Source: Opisthorchis felineus (lineage: Eukaryota; Platyhelminthes; Trematoda; Opisthorchiida; Opisthorchiidae). Taken from it: a stretch of DNA of 64,000 nt. The DNA lies in assembly GCA_004794785.1 (NCBI GenBank), contig SJOL01007501.1:547879-611878 (forward strand). The letters run 5' to 3'. This document shows positions 63,278-64,000 of this stretch, one piece after another. The translations under genes were made by a program, and so were the position numbers. The notes under the pieces were generated by a model. It had not been told where the DNA came from. It did not search any database and saw only the letters and a list, made by a program, of their open reading frames with translations. The number at the start of each line of letters is the position of its first letter. Positions within the stretch are counted from its first letter, which is position 1.

Positions 63278-63753
63278 CGGACACTGTGCCTGATGTATGA
63301 GCCTTGACTGTGCTAGCGCTTACCGCACCTTGAAGAGCATTCAGCATTGTTTGTCCTTTCTTCGGTTGTTGCTCTTCACACACGTGTTTCCATACCAAAA
63401 TTCTTACATATGTTAGGATTCATCTTATCTGACTAGAACTGTTCGTGGCATGACTTCGAAAGAGACGTTTCTCTCTTTTCTCTCATATTCTCCTGTAACC
63501 CTTTCACTTTCACCGCTTGCATTCACTTTGTATGTCTGTGACCATGTTCTTCAAAAATAAACGATAGTATGTTAGCGTAGGTTTGTACGCGCTGGAGGGC
63601 ACACTAAGAGGTTTCTGGATTTTCGCAATTAATTTGGAGTATGTGACTTTACGCTTGGCCTAGCCTCCGCCATGAAAGCATTCGGTACAACAGGCGGTGT
63701 ATGAGAGTTAGATTTAGCTTTAACCGTCTGAGCCATAATGGCTCAAGGCCCAA

Positions 63754-64000
63754 GATCATGCGCGTGGATGAGACTCCATAATCAACGCCACACATGTGCA
63801 AGAGCCTGGCAGTTACGACAAGCAGCTAAGTTAGGCGACATCGAGTACATTTATGAGTATGATGGGCCGCCATTGGTCAACAGATCAGGCTATCGCGCGT
63901 TGTCGAGGCTTCATAATCAGTGCTGCACATAGACACGGGCCTGGCAGTTACGATAGGTATCCAAGTTAGGGGCCAGCGCGTGCCGTTATCACGATGACCG
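63754..64000. repeat. tandem repeat of about 136 bp, running off the window end
   Basis: The word around CCATAATCAACGCCACACAT (63775) recurs as TTCATAATCAGTGCTGCACA at about 63910, followed in both by GCCTGGCAGTTACGA and then AAGTTAGG. One complete unit and most of a second are visible, about 75-80 percent alike by eye, and the array continues past the window. Confidence 0.6.

Larger units (their letters stand above)
60467..63590 (+). mobile_element. R2-clade non-LTR retrotransposon, 5'-complete but decayed and internally deleted
   Basis: R2 elements encode one protein with N-terminal zinc fingers, a reverse transcriptase and a C-terminal restriction-like endonuclease, and insert by target-primed reverse transcription. 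All of these modules are here in order on the + strand but in several frames. The 5' boundary is set at the HDV-like ribozyme. The 3' boundary is uncertain: coding similarity ends near 63.25 kb and I take the untranslated tail to end around the AATAAA-containing A-rich stretch near 63.56 kb. A full R2 is usually 3.5-4.5 kb; this copy is about 3.1 kb because part of the palm is gone. No 28S rRNA sequence flanks it, so it is an off-target copy, a lineage with another target, or a rearranged fragment. Confidence 0.8.

Overview
The window looks like a parasitic flatworm (Neodermata) nuclear genome, most likely a tapeworm. The basis is one spaced-out gene with short exons and kilobase introns, flanked by decayed retroelements, tRNA-headed SINEs and a very common short repeat. 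The tapeworm assignment is inference from general resemblance of the repeats. No bacterial-style operon, rRNA gene or CRISPR array is present.

One real gene is readable, on the + strand from about 27.5 to 47.7 kb. It is an FGFRL1 (fibroblast growth factor receptor-like 1, planarian nou-darake family) homologue: Ig1 exon (27497-27859), a candidate 57-nt linker exon (28398-28454), Ig2 exon (32215-32499), two exons splitting Ig3 (37734-37852 and 45991-46399), and a final exon with the transmembrane helix and a long kinase-free cytoplasmic tail (46758-47671). All splice phases agree. The signal-peptide exon was not found and may lie upstream of the window. The third Ig domain has lost its second cysteine and carries an insertion of about 50 residues.

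About sixteen copies of a short interspersed repeat (unit about 280-310 bp) are scattered from 2.9 to 51.7 kb, in intergenic DNA and in the FGFRL introns. Its most conserved block reads as a type I hammerhead ribozyme with a minimal palindromic helix III, a design known from Penelope-like elements and retrozymes. Two copies (24201-24243 + and 43302-43344 -) keep the whole catalytic core. Two loci show more than one unit in direct tandem, as expected for elements spread through circular or multimeric RNA.

The right end (about 55-64 kb) is a retroelement graveyard: two diverged copies of an unclassified G-rich repeat around a non-LTR reverse transcriptase fragment, then a decayed R2-clade retrotransposon (60467-63.6 kb). 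The R2 copy still has an HDV-like ribozyme fold at its 5' end, N-terminal zinc fingers, reverse transcriptase fingers/palm, thumb and the CCHC/KPDL endonuclease region, broken by frameshifts, stops and an internal deletion that removes the catalytic FADD segment. The window ends in a tandem repeat of about 136 bp. The remaining DNA (1-27 kb outside repeats, 49-55 kb) holds no gene I can support.
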